A stretch of 44,374 bases of DNA, from the NCBI RefSeq assembly GCF_030324495.1, contig NZ_JACAGN010000012.1, positions 80,966-125,339 on the forward strand. Direction: 5' to 3'. Below the pieces are notes generated by a model. The model saw only the letters and a program-made list of their open reading frames with translations, did not search any database and was not told the DNA's origin. Every line of letters begins with the position of its first letter. The first letter of the stretch is position 1. Position numbers and translations under genes: made by a program. This stretch comes from Myroides sp. 1354. GTDB lineage: Bacteria; Bacteroidota; Bacteroidia; Flavobacteriales; Flavobacteriaceae. Shown here piece by piece: positions 7,104 through 14,828 of this stretch.

Positions 7104-8600
7104 ATGTCAAGTATACAAAAATCTGAGGTTGATGTTGTTTTGGTAGGAGCTGGAATCATGAGCGCTACGCTTGGAATCTTACTAAAAGAATTAAATCCGA
7201 ACCTAAAAATTGAAATCTTAGAGCGTTTAGATCGCGCTGCGGCTGAGAGTTCAGACGCAATGAATAATGCGGGTACAGGACACTCTGCATTTTGTGAATT
7301 AAACTATACACCAGAAAAAGCTGATGGTAGCATTGATGCAACAAAAGCAATTAGCATTGTTGAGCAATTTGAAGTATCAAGGCAGTTCTGGTCATACTTG
7401 GTAAAAAAGAATGTATTAAAAGACCCTCGTAAGTTTATTAATTCTGTGCCACATATGAGCTTCGTATGGGGGAAAGATAATGTAAGTTTCTTAGAGAAAA
7501 GATACAATGAGCTTCAAAAATATCCGTTGTTTCACGGCATGGAGTTTTCAAAAGAAGTAAACCAAATTAAAACTTGGGCTCCTTTGTTAATGGAAGAAAG
7601 AAAGCTAGAGGATGTATATGCAGCTACTTATATGCCAATCGGAACAGATGTGAACTTTGGGGAGTTAACAAGAGAAATTTTTGAACACTTGACTACGGAA
7701 GATGGTGTCAATGTACACTTCAATAATCAAGTAACCGATATTAAGAGAAAAGGCGACAAATGGAGCGTTTCTGCAAAAGATGAACAAACGGGAGAACAAC
7801 GCAAAGTAAAAGCGAAATTCGTTTTCGTAGGTGCTGGAGGTGGAGCAATCTTGTTGTTGCAAAAAGCAGATATTCCCGAGAGTAAAGGTTACGGTGGTTT
7901 CCCTGTTGGAGGAGAATGGTTGGTATGTAACAATCCGAAAATCGTTCAAAAACACATGGCTAAAGTATACGGAAAAGCATCAGTAGGAGCACCTCCGATG
8001 TCAGTACCTCACTTAGATACGCGTTTTATCGACGGAAAACACTCCCTGTTATTTGGACCTTACGCTGGTTTTTCTACGAAATTCTTGAAAAAAGGATCAA
8101 ATTTAGACTTGTTTAAGTCGCTAGAATTGAATAATATCGGTCCAATGTTAGGAGCGGGAATGCGCAATTTAGATTTGACCAAATACCTAATCGGACAAGT
8201 ATTACAATCAGATAAATCAAGGTACGAAGCCCTAAGAGAGTACTTCCCAGACGCACAAGAGGAAGATTGGAAAGTAGAACACGCAGGACAACGTGTACAA
8301 GTAATTAAGAGAGATAAAGACGGAAAAGGAATTTTACAATTCGGAACGGAAGTGGTAAACGCTGCTGATGGTTCAATCGCCGCTTTATTAGGAGCTTCTC
8401 CAGGAGCATCAACAGCAACGGCTATTATGTTGAAATTGTTGGCTAATTGCTTCCCTACAGAATTCAACTCTCCTGAATGGAAGAGCAAATTCAAAGAGAT
8501 GATCCCTTCTTATGGACTTAAACTAAACGAACATCCAGAGATGGTGGCAGAAATTAGAGAAAACTGTTCCAAAGTTTTGAAGATTTTTCCGAATAACTAA
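7104..8600 (+). CDS. mqo: Malate:quinone oxidoreductase
   Basis: A 498-residue FAD enzyme of normal Mqo length, oxidising malate to oxaloacetate and passing electrons to the quinone pool at the inner face of the membrane. The FAD dinucleotide-binding motif is VVLVGAGIMSATLG (11-24), followed by the family's NAGTGHSAFCELNYTP. Later Mqo signatures include FVFVGAGGGAILLLQ, SKGYGGFPVGGEW, LLFGPYAGFSTKFLKKGS and the C-terminal ALLGASPGASTA. No signal peptide or TM helix, consistent with a peripheral membrane enzyme. It has its own promoter and terminator. Confidence 0.96.
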   Translation: MSSIQKSEVDVVLVGAGIMSATLGILLKELNPNLKIEILERLDRAAAESSDAMNNAGTGHSAFCELNYTPEKADGSIDATKAISIVEQFEVSRQFWSYLVKKNVLKDPRKFINSVPHMSFVWGKDNVSFLEKRYNELQKYPLFHGMEFSKEVNQIKTWAPLLMEERKLEDVYAATYMPIGTDVNFGELTREIFEHLTTEDGVNVHFNNQVTDIKRKGDKWSVSAKDEQTGEQRKVKAKFVFVGAGGGAILLLQKADIPESKGYGGFPVGGEWLVCNNPKIVQKHMAKVYGKASVGAPPMSVPHLDTRFIDGKHSLLFGPYAGFSTKFLKKGSNLDLFKSLELNNIGPMLGAGMRNLDLTKYLIGQVLQSDKSRYEALREYFPDAQEEDWKVEHAGQRVQVIKRDKDGKGILQFGTEVVNAADGSIAALLGASPGASTATAIMLKLLANCFPTEFNSPEWKSKFKEMIPSYGLKLNEHPEMVAEIRENCSKVLKIFPNN

Positions 8601-8620
8601 GGAAGATTACGATACTACAA

Positions 8621-8652
8621 AAGCATCTTTATTTTATAAAGGTGCTTTTTTG
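8621..8652 (+). terminator. Intrinsic terminator after mqo
   Basis: GCATCTTTAT (8623-8632) pairs with ATAAAGGTGC (8636-8645) with one G-T pair, followed by a T-rich run. Confidence 0.85.
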
Positions 8653-8745
8653 TTTTTTTGCTTTTTTGTGTTTTTGCAAGTTGCTTTTTCGTCAGATTAC
8701 CGATTAAAGAAAAAATATCCTTAAATCAGAAAATTTATTCACTCC

Positions 8746-8771
8746 TTTCTTCTTTCTTCTTTCTTCTTTCT
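8746..8771 (+). repeat. Heptanucleotide tandem repeat (TTTCTTC)3.7
   Basis: Almost four perfect copies of TTTCTTC lie in the 359-bp gap between mqo and the catalase gene, about 190 bp before the start codon. Such short tandem arrays can change length by slippage. The rest of the gap is AT-rich without a supported gene. Confidence 0.85.
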
Positions 8772-8919
8772 GATAACAGATAACCGATAACCAAGGACCT
8801 CACCACCTCACTATCAAATAATCATTTTTAACTATCGATTTTGTTTTCGTCATAGATTTAATTTATTCTTTTATAACATATAGGTATTATAAGTTCTAGG
8901 GTAAGGGTTTGATAATTAG

Positions 8920-8927
8920 TATATTTG
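8920..8927 (+). promoter_or_regulatory. -7 element for the catalase gene
   Basis: TATATTTG matches TAnnTTTG and lies 32 bp before the ATG at 8960. No good -33 is visible, which would fit an activator-dependent promoter. I do not see a convincing OxyR site. Confidence 0.5.
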
Positions 8928-8959
8928 GAATACAAATTAACAGAATAAAGTACAAAACT

Positions 8960-10438
8960 ATGGAAAACAAAAAACTAACAACCGCTTCAGGTAGACCTTA
9001 TGTAGAACACGAAAATTCAATGACAGCAGGAGAAAGAGGTCCCGTATTGTTACAAGATTACATCTTGCATGAGAAAATGGCGCATTTCAATCGTGAGCGC
9101 ATTCCAGAGCGTGTTGTACACGCAAAAGGTTCGGGTGCATACGGAACATTTACGGTAACGAATGATATTACCGCATACACTAAAGCAAAGCTTTTTAATG
9201 AAGTAGGAAAACAGACTAAAGTATTTTTGCGTTTTTCTACCGTTGGAGGAGAGAAAGGATCAGCAGATTCAGAACGCGATCCACGTGGGTTTGCTTTGCG
9301 ATTTTATACAGAAGATGGAAACTGGGATTTAGTTGGCAATAACACGCCAGTATTCTTTATTAAAGATGCGAAGAAGTTTAGCGACTTCATTCACACCCAA
9401 AAACGCCATCCACAGACTAACTTAAAATCAGCTACGATGATGTGGGATTTCTGGTCATTAAACCCAGAGAGTTTGCACCAAGTATTGATTTTAATGTCAG
9501 ATCGCGGTACACCTTTTGGATACCGTCATATGAATGGATATGGAAGTCATACCTTCTCGATGATTAATGCAGAAAATGAACGCGTATATGTAAAATTCCA
9601 TTTCAAAACGGCTCAGGGAATTAAAAATTTGACTGGACCAGAAGCCGATCAGATGCGCGCAACGGATATGGATTATGCACAACGCGATTTATTTGAACAT
9701 ATTGCAAAAGGAGATTTTCCGAAGTGGAATCTGAAAATCCAAGTGATGACAGAAGCGGAAAGTCGCGTGGCAAAAGTGAATCCATTTGACGTAACTAAAG
9801 TTTGGCCACATAAAGACTACCCTTTAATAGATGTGGGGGTGTTGGAGTTGAATGAGAATCCAGCAAATTACTTCCAAGATGTTGAGCAAGCTGCTTTTGC
9901 ACCTACGCATATTGTAGATGGAATTGGGTTCTCTCCAGATCGCATGTTACAAGGACGTATTTTATCTTATCCCGATGCACAACGCTACCGTTTAGGCGCT
10001 AACTACGAACAAATCCCAGTAAATCGTTGCCCATTTGCAACAAATAACTATCAACGAGATGGAGCCATGCGCGTCGATGGAAATGGTGGAAGTGAACCAA
10101 ACTATTACCCAAATAGTTTTGATTCCATGGTCGTAGATCAAAGTTATAAAGAGCCTGCTTTAGACTTAGGTACTCATGTAGTAGCAGATCACTATGATCG
10201 AAATGGAGTAGGGGAAGACGACCACTTTACACAACCGGGTAACTTATACCGCATTATGACAGAGGAAGCCAAAGCTAATACAGTAAATAATATTGTAGGG
10301 GCTATGAGTGGAATTGATGGACCAAAACGCGAAGAGATTATCTTGCGTCAATTGTGCCATTGGTTTAGAGCTGATGCTGATTTGGGAATGCGCATTGCCA
10401 AAGGATTACAAGTTGATGTAAGTCAATTTATGAAATAG
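8960..10438 (+). CDS. katA: Monofunctional heme catalase, small-subunit type
   Basis: A 492-residue catalase that turns H2O2 into water and oxygen in the cytoplasm. I use the ATG at 8960 (MENKKLTTASGRPY); the open frame upstream starts only with TTG and has no family match. The catalytic His is H54 in RVVHAKGSGAYG, the distal Asn N127 in LVGNNTPVFF, and the heme-ligand Tyr Y337 in SYPDAQRYR. These are the same positions as in Proteus mirabilis catalase (H54/N127/Y337). RFSTVGGEKGSADSERDPRG and PNYYPNSF are also typical of clade 3. It is monocistronic with its own terminator. The symbol katA is by family convention. Confidence 0.96.
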   Translation: MENKKLTTASGRPYVEHENSMTAGERGPVLLQDYILHEKMAHFNRERIPERVVHAKGSGAYGTFTVTNDITAYTKAKLFNEVGKQTKVFLRFSTVGGEKGSADSERDPRGFALRFYTEDGNWDLVGNNTPVFFIKDAKKFSDFIHTQKRHPQTNLKSATMMWDFWSLNPESLHQVLILMSDRGTPFGYRHMNGYGSHTFSMINAENERVYVKFHFKTAQGIKNLTGPEADQMRATDMDYAQRDLFEHIAKGDFPKWNLKIQVMTEAESRVAKVNPFDVTKVWPHKDYPLIDVGVLELNENPANYFQDVEQAAFAPTHIVDGIGFSPDRMLQGRILSYPDAQRYRLGANYEQIPVNRCPFATNNYQRDGAMRVDGNGGSEPNYYPNSFDSMVVDQSYKEPALDLGTHVVADHYDRNGVGEDDHFTQPGNLYRIMTEEAKANTVNNIVGAMSGIDGPKREEIILRQLCHWFRADADLGMRIAKGLQVDVSQFMK

Positions 10439-10460
10439 TTTATCTTTTATATGGAATAAA

Positions 10461-10492
10461 AAAGCGAATCGCCTAGTGTGATTCGTTTTTTT
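10461..10492 (+). terminator. Intrinsic terminator after the catalase gene
   Basis: CGAATC (10465-10470) pairs with GATTCG (10480-10485), extended by A-T pairs, followed by a run of T. Confidence 0.8.
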
Positions 10493-10528
10493 ATTATTTT
10501 AGCTTAAATTTAAGTTAATTAGTGTGTG

Positions 10529-10924
10529 ATGAAAATAAAAATACTTTTTGTTTTTTTTATTCTCCTTGGGCTAATTTCTTGTTCAGAACGTCATTTTGAT
10601 GCTTCAGAACGTTATGTAGTACAAGGAATAATTTTAAAGAACGGACAACCTTTACCACATGAAAGGGTTGGTATTGATACTTATTTAAGCGATGAGTGGC
10701 AGAGTGGTATGGATACATTAGCTATGGAATGGTATGATTCTTATACGATAATAAATGCTGTTTATACCGATAAAAATGGAGCGTTTAAGATGAGTTTTCC
10801 TCGAGGAAACTATGTTTATATACTATATCTTGATAAGTACCAACAAGTATTATTTGATGGTAAAAATACAGGAGCAAGACAATTTTTTGATTTAGGTAGG
10901 ATTGATATTGCTAATAAAAAGTAA
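10529..10924 (+). CDS. Small lipoprotein of unknown function
   Basis: A 131-residue protein starting at ATG 10529; a GTG directly before it is also in frame but not needed. A hydrophobic leader ends in the lipobox LISC with C18 as the lipid site, so it is envelope-anchored. The rest (VVQGIILKNGQPLPHERVGIDTY ... TDKNGAFKMSFPRGNYVYILYLD) has the rhythm of a single Ig-like or carboxypeptidase-regulatory-type beta domain: a new strand, then DKNGAF and a PxGxY turn. That resemblance is weak. It ends one base before the next gene's ATG, so the two form an operon. Confidence 0.75.
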   Translation: MKIKILFVFFILLGLISCSERHFDASERYVVQGIILKNGQPLPHERVGIDTYLSDEWQSGMDTLAMEWYDSYTIINAVYTDKNGAFKMSFPRGNYVYILYLDKYQQVLFDGKNTGARQFFDLGRIDIANKK

Positions 10925-10925
10925 A

Positions 10926-11543
10926 ATGGGAATAAAGATTAATCTAAAAAAAGTGACTTTGCTTTTGTTTGTAAATGTGATGTGTATTTATGCTTATGGA
11001 CAAGAAAAAGATTCTACAAGTAAAGTAATATGGATGCGAAATACAAGTTTCTATTTTGTGAATTCTTTTTATTTTGGTGATAATATGGTGGCTGATTCCC
11101 ATCGTTTACACAATATGGGAGCTGAGGTTAAATTAGGGATTGTTCGTTACAAGAATGTAGGATTAACTTTGTTTACTGGATTTACCAGGTTAAAAGTCAA
11201 CGATACGCAAATGATAGGAAATGTAAAAAATTCTAGACAAATAAAGGGAGGAGCATCTGTTTTTTATCAAGTAGATGTAACTGAAAAAAGCACGGTTAAA
11301 CCTGAAATTGGAATTTATGATACCTCTTTTGCTTCTTCTGGCCCAGGTGTTAAAATTAAATCCATGTCTGGAACAGGACTTTTAATCGGTGCTGATTATC
11401 AATACAAGGTAGAAAAAGGATTTCGAGCAGTTGTAGGATTACATTATCATTGGAATAATTACAATGTTAGAACAGCACCTGAATATAAAAATTATTTTGA
11501 ACAAGCTAAGTACATCCAACTATCCGTGGGATTTAATTTTTAG
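10926..11543 (+). CDS. Secreted protein, probable small outer-membrane beta-barrel
   Basis: A 205-residue protein; I start at ATG 10926 (MGIKINLKKVTLLLF), because the open frame before it begins only with a TTG inside the previous gene. A signal peptide ends near YAYGQ. The mature part is made of alternating short strands such as NVGLTLFTGFTRLKV, RQIKGGASVFYQVDV, GTGLLIGADYQYKV and GFRAVVGLHYHWNNY, ending FNF. A C-terminal Phe and this pattern are typical of outer-membrane barrels. No named family recognised. It is cotranscribed with the lipoprotein before it, which may be its partner. Confidence 0.7.
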   Translation: MGIKINLKKVTLLLFVNVMCIYAYGQEKDSTSKVIWMRNTSFYFVNSFYFGDNMVADSHRLHNMGAEVKLGIVRYKNVGLTLFTGFTRLKVNDTQMIGNVKNSRQIKGGASVFYQVDVTEKSTVKPEIGIYDTSFASSGPGVKIKSMSGTGLLIGADYQYKVEKGFRAVVGLHYHWNNYNVRTAPEYKNYFEQAKYIQLSVGFNF

Positions 11544-11547
11544 TTGA

Positions 11548-11578
11548 AAAGAGAATAACTGAATTAGTTATTCTCTTT
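11548..11578. terminator. Bidirectional intrinsic terminator
   Basis: A perfect 13-bp stem, AAAGAGAATAACT (11548-11560) and AGTTATTCTCTTT (11566-11578), with a 5-nt loop. It serves the plus-strand barrel gene and overlaps the stop codon of the convergent Crp/Fnr gene. Confidence 0.85.
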
Positions 11579-12149
11579 ATTCCTCTCCTTGAATTTTTTT
11601 CAAAGCGCGATTCAGCGTTCGTGTGGTGATACCTAAATAGGATGCCATATCTTCTTTGGAGATATCCACTTGGTTTTTTTCTTGTAAGTGTAATAGTTTT
11701 TCTAAAGCGTGTTCAACGGTATATAGTTGTTGAAAAGAAGCTCGTTCACTCGTGTGATAAACGCGTAATGCCTCTACAGAGAGCAATACGTTATTGAAGG
11801 TAATATCCGTTTTGAGTAAGTGATCAAAAATAGATAACGGAATAACATAAGCCTCAACATAAGATAAGGCCTCTACTGAACATAAACACGGCATTTTTCC
11901 TAAATACTCAATTTCTCCCATTATTTCTCCTCGACTTAAGAACTCTGGTATATATTCTTTCCCATTTTCTTCCGTGATATAACACTTGGTTATGCCTTCG
12001 CGAATCACAATAATTTTTGTGATTTGTTCTCCTTGCGTGAGTAAGGTATCTTTTGGACTGTATTGGATTAATTGTATTTTATCAGCTATAATGTCTTTAT
12101 GCGCAATCGATTCAATATAGGATAAAAAATCAAGATTTATTCTTAACAT
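11577..12149 (-). CDS. Crp/Fnr family transcriptional regulator
   Basis: A 190-residue cytoplasmic regulator. Residues about 20-110 form a cNMP-binding-like beta roll (IQYSPKDTLLTQGEQITKIIVIREGITKCYIT ... FLSRGEIMGEIEYL). The C-terminal helix-turn-helix is EDMASYLGITTRTLNRALKKI (about 165-185). This is the common Bacteroidetes form with a short winged helix. The cAMP-contact Arg/Ser of E. coli Crp is not evident and there is no Fnr Cys cluster, so the ligand is unknown. A GGACA-type palindrome upstream may be autoregulatory. It is a stand-alone gene. Confidence 0.87.
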   Translation of the reverse strand: MLRINLDFLSYIESIAHKDIIADKIQLIQYSPKDTLLTQGEQITKIIVIREGITKCYITEENGKEYIPEFLSRGEIMGEIEYLGKMPCLCSVEALSYVEAYVIPLSIFDHLLKTDITFNNVLLSVEALRVYHTSERASFQQLYTVEHALEKLLHLQEKNQVDISKEDMASYLGITTRTLNRALKKIQGEE

Positions 12150-12164
12150 ATATTTATCATTAGA

Positions 12165-12178
12165 AGGACAAATGTCCT
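12165..12178. promoter_or_regulatory. Palindrome upstream of the Crp/Fnr gene
   Basis: AGGACA-AA-TGTCCT is a perfect 14-bp palindrome 15 bp before the minus-strand ATG. It contains ACATTTG in the minus sense, close to a -7 element. It could be an autoregulatory operator. Confidence 0.4.
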
Positions 12179-12215
12179 AGAATAGATTTTAATTAATTTG
12201 GACTTTTGTATTGTT

Positions 12216-12223
12216 CAAATGTA
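12216..12223 (-). promoter_or_regulatory. -7 element for the Crp/Fnr gene
   Basis: On the minus strand the bases read TACATTTG, an exact TAnnTTTG, 66 bp before the ATG. No clear -33 TTG. Confidence 0.45.
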
Positions 12224-12307
12224 AAGAATTTAATCTTAGCGATGTGTTGTGTTAAGATAGATTTAAACATATAGAACACAAACAAGACAAGCAAAGATAC
12301 AAGTTAT

Positions 12308-12359
12308 TTAAAAACAGAAGAAGTGTGTGTAAGTGATAAAAAAAATCTTCTGTTTTTAA
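12308..12359. other. 14-bp stem-loop in the crp-bioB gap
   Basis: Arms 12308-12321 (TTAAAAACAGAAGA) and 12346-12359 (TCTTCTGTTTTTAA) pair perfectly around a 24-nt loop. The right arm ends in a T run, so it could end a short plus-strand transcript or act as an RNA element. No gene precedes it on the plus strand. Confidence 0.45.
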
Positions 12360-12375
12360 CGTATAAAATATCGTG

Positions 12376-12407
12376 TTGATGTGTACTTCGGTACACTCAT
12401 AACTTTG
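12376..12407 (+). promoter_or_regulatory. Promoter with palindromic spacer
   Basis: TTG (12376-12378), a 21-bp spacer and TAACTTTG (12400-12407) fit the -33/-7 consensus. The spacer holds the palindrome GTGTACTTCGGTACAC (12381-12396), which as DNA would place an operator between the two promoter boxes and as RNA would form a UUCG tetraloop hairpin. Confidence 0.6.
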
Positions 12408-12413
12408 TGTTGA

Positions 12414-12495
12414 TTTTCAAATGAGGATTTGAAAAGTAAAAAGTGTGGTTAGATTAAAAAAAGAAGTCCTTTTTTCAGGGACTTCTTTTTTTTTG
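12414..12495 (+). ncRNA. Candidate small RNA, about 80 nt
   Basis: It starts about 7 nt after the -7 box and ends at a strong terminator. The 5' hairpin has arms TTTTCAAAT (12414-12422) and ATTTGAAAA (12427-12435) with the loop GAGG. The 3' hairpin pairs AAGAAGTCC (12461-12469) with GGACTTCTT (12479-12487), followed by T9. No ORF with plausible coding is inside. It lies alone between the Crp/Fnr gene (opposite strand) and bioB. It may instead be an attenuated leader of bioB. Confidence 0.5.
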
Positions 12496-12512
12496 TTAGT
12501 TTGCCCTTTGTT

Positions 12513-12600
12513 CTTTGTGAAGTTGTAAAATTTATCGATTTAAGAAGAGTTTTTTACTCCTCACAACTTTGCAAAAAAACAAAAAAGCCACTTCACAAAG
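12513..12600. other. Inverted-repeat element in the bioB leader
   Basis: CTTTGTGAAGT (12513-12523) and ACTTCACAAAG (12590-12600) are an 11-bp perfect inverted repeat. A competing pair AAGTTGT (12520-12526)/ACAACTT (12563-12569) shares the left arm. This could be a bioB leader structure or operator. It does not match the known BirA operator clearly. Confidence 0.4.
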
Positions 12601-12706
12601 CCCAACCCTCACAAAACTGGTCTAGCTATTATCTTCAAACCGGATGGGTACTACGCTAAACATCCCCCTTATTTTTGGCGCTTCACTATTAAAAACAAAG
12701 AAGCAA

Positions 12707-13690
12707 ATGAAAGAAAGTAAAGCCCCAATTCGACATAATTGGACGTTTGAAGAGATACAAGCCATCTATGATTTACCTATTATGGAATTGGTTTATCAAG
12801 CCGCAACTGTTCACAGACAATACCACAACCCGCTTGAAGTCCAGGTAAGTACTTTACTTTCCATAAAAACGGGAGGTTGTCCAGAAGATTGTTCCTATTG
12901 TGGGCAGGCTGCTCGTTACCATACGGATATTAAAGTGCAGCGATTGTTGCCTTTGGAAACGGTTTTAACCCATGCGAAAAAAGCCAAAGCAAATGGATCT
13001 TCTCGTTTTTGTATGGCGGCAGCTTGGCGTGAGGTACGTGATAACCGCGACTTTGATAAAGTAATTGATATGGTTAAAGGGGTAAATGCATTGGATATGG
13101 AAGTGTGTTGTACTTTAGGTATGTTGACTGATGATCAAGCAAAGCGTTTACAAGAAGCGGGATTATACGCATATAATCACAATTTAGATACTTCTGAAAG
13201 TCATTATAAAGATATTATTTCTACTCGTACATTTGATCAGCGTTTAAATACGATTAATTCCGTTCGAAAAGCAGGAATTACAGTGTGTTCAGGGGGAATT
13301 ATTGGTTTGGGCGAAACCAATCAAGATCGAATTTCTATGTTGTTAACTTTGGCAACGATGGAAAAACATCCCGAATCAGTACCAATTAATGCCTTGGCTC
13401 GTGTAAAAGGAACTCCGATGGAAGATAGACCGAAAACCGATAGTTGGGAAATGGTGCGTATGATTGCCACAACCCGAATTGTGATACCAACCACGATGGT
13501 AAGATTGAGCGCAGGACGACTGGAAATGAATGAAGCTGAACAAGGATGGTGTTTTTTGGCAGGAGCCAACTCGATTTTTGCAGGAGAAGAACAAACTTTG
13601 CTAGTTACACCCAACCCTTCGTTGGGTGAAGACCAACAATTATTTCAAAAATTAGGAGTAAAACCAATGAAATTAGTTAAAAAAAAGTAG
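12707..13690 (+). CDS. bioB: Biotin synthase
   Basis: A 327-residue radical SAM enzyme inserting sulfur into dethiobiotin, the last step of biotin synthesis. The 4Fe-4S/SAM motif is C58-P-E-D-C62-S-Y-C65. [46 protein letters not shown] and [11 protein letters not shown] match E. coli BioB closely, including the Arg of the 2Fe-2S site (RLSAGR). I choose ATG 12707 ([17 protein letters not shown]) because homologues start about there; an in-frame ATG at 12644 would add 21 residues without family support. No other bio gene is adjacent. The leader contains an inverted repeat. Confidence 0.95.
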   Translation: MKESKAPIRHNWTFEEIQAIYDLPIMELVYQAATVHRQYHNPLEVQVSTLLSIKTGGCPEDCSYCGQAARYHTDIKVQRLLPLETVLTHAKKAKANGSSRFCMAAAWREVRDNRDFDKVIDMVKGVNALDMEVCCTLGMLTDDQAKRLQEAGLYAYNHNLDTSESHYKDIISTRTFDQRLNTINSVRKAGITVCSGGIIGLGETNQDRISMLLTLATMEKHPESVPINALARVKGTPMEDRPKTDSWEMVRMIATTRIVIPTTMVRLSAGRLEMNEAEQGWCFLAGANSIFAGEEQTLLVTPNPSLGEDQQLFQKLGVKPMKLVKKK

Positions 13691-13730
13691 TAGAAATAGG
13701 TATAAGTACCCCTAAATAAAAAAAATAGTA

Positions 13731-13767
13731 AAAAAAGTCCTTTTTATTGTAATAAAAGGACTTTTTT
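13731..13767 (+). terminator. Intrinsic terminator after bioB
   Basis: AGTCCTTTT (13736-13744) pairs with AAAAGGACT (13754-13762), followed by T6. Confidence 0.85.
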
Positions 13768-14315
13768 GCTTTGTATTCCTTTTGTGTGTTTTTAATAAAA
13801 TATTCTAGTGATAAATTAGATTCATTTAAGATAAAAAGACCAAGAATAGTTTTGTGTTAGTAAATACTTAACTTAAAGTAAGGCGAGAAGGAGAGGAATT
13901 TAAAAAGATACATTATGTTAATAAAATGGTAATATTAGCGTTTTTTTAAAATTGTTTCAAGATAAAAGACTGATTTTAAGAGCGCTGTATTTCGAGCTAT
14001 TCCCTTACTCTAAATATCGATAAAGTATTGTAAATACTGATGATATTTGTCATTTTTACCCCCTAATATATCGGATACTTTTGTACAAGAATAATAATAA
14101 AGAAAGACGTCTTTTTAAACTTTAATTTATTGTTTTAACTTTTTTGTTTTAATCTGTTTATTTAATTTGGTTAAAATATGATTTATATTATAAAAATTAA
14201 TAAAAAAATTAATTGTTAAGGTTTTTTTTATTAAATTAGATACGATGAAAAAAAATATTTAGTGTAAAACAAAAATTAAAAGTAACTGTTGTTTAACCCC
14301 TTAATAGACTATGTT
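13768..14315. other. Long AT-rich gap without a supported gene
   Basis: Both strands were read; no ORF with coding character is seen. One exact -7 element, TACTTTTG at 14076-14083, lies 232 bp before the lipoprotein gene, so that gene may have a long leader. Below 14160 the sequence is almost pure A/T. Confidence 0.5.
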
Positions 14316-14762
14316 ATGAAAAAAGTTTTTAAATGGACGTTGGCTGTGATGGTTTCAGTCAGTCTTGGATCATTACTAATGAGTTGTAGTAGTGAAGATG
14401 GTGGTAATGAGATCGAAACAAAATCGATTAAATTAGTAAAAGAGGATAATTTAGAGAAGAATTGGATTGCTGCTCATTTTGTTTTTGATGAATCATGTAA
14501 AGGTGCCAAGCGAATGGCTTATCAGCTTTCATCCGTTCACATTGAACTCAAAGACAATAAATTTAAAGCTGTAGATAAGTACAGTTTGAGCGAAGACGAA
14601 GGTTCTTGGGTATTAGAAGGTGATTTAATTCGCATGTCCAGTGCAAGTATGGGTGAAAATTTTCAATTTAAAATTAAAGAATTAAAAAACAACGAATTGA
14701 TTGTTGAGGTGCTCAACCATAAAGATTTAAAGGAAATTGAATTAGTATCTTTTGACAAGTAA
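14316..14762 (+). CDS. Lipocalin-like lipoprotein
   Basis: A 148-residue lipoprotein starting at ATG 14316 (MKKVFKWTLAVMV). The lipobox is LLMSC with C24. The body has the short-strand rhythm of Bacteroidetes lipocalin-like lipoproteins: NWIAAHFVFD at the first strand, then VHIELKDNKFKAV, EGSWVLEGDLIRM and FQFKIKELKNNELIVEV. The order 'strand, then GSW.L.GD.I, then I..L..NEL.V' is the part I rely on. Ligand and role unknown. Next gene starts 66 bp later on the same strand without a terminator, so cotranscription is possible. Confidence 0.7.
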   Translation: MKKVFKWTLAVMVSVSLGSLLMSCSSEDGGNEIETKSIKLVKEDNLEKNWIAAHFVFDESCKGAKRMAYQLSSVHIELKDNKFKAVDKYSLSEDEGSWVLEGDLIRMSSASMGENFQFKIKELKNNELIVEVLNHKDLKEIELVSFDK

Positions 14763-14828
14763 AATAGTTGAAAAAAGTGTTGTGAAGATAGTAAATGCTT
14801 TTGTATGTTTACATAAAGAAGTAAGTCT

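Noticed and set aside
8060..8494. 144-residue minus-strand ORF inside mqo, and similar long antisense ORFs in the RND genes
   Set aside because: They are shadows of strongly conserved coding sequence, with no start context, promoter or family resemblance.
8821..8890. OxyR-like ATAG/CTAT half-sites before catalase
   Set aside because: The four tetranucleotide elements do not fall at the required spacing.
12461..12495. Attenuator terminator of bioB only
   Set aside because: There is a full promoter just upstream and a further 210 bp before bioB with separate structures, so a stand-alone small RNA is at least as likely; not excluded.
12601..12680. TPP-riboswitch-like text before bioB (CTTCAAACC, GGGTA, ACGC)
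   Set aside because: The conserved CUGAGA core and the GGGG-type P1/P2 part are missing, and a TPP switch would not be expected at bioB.
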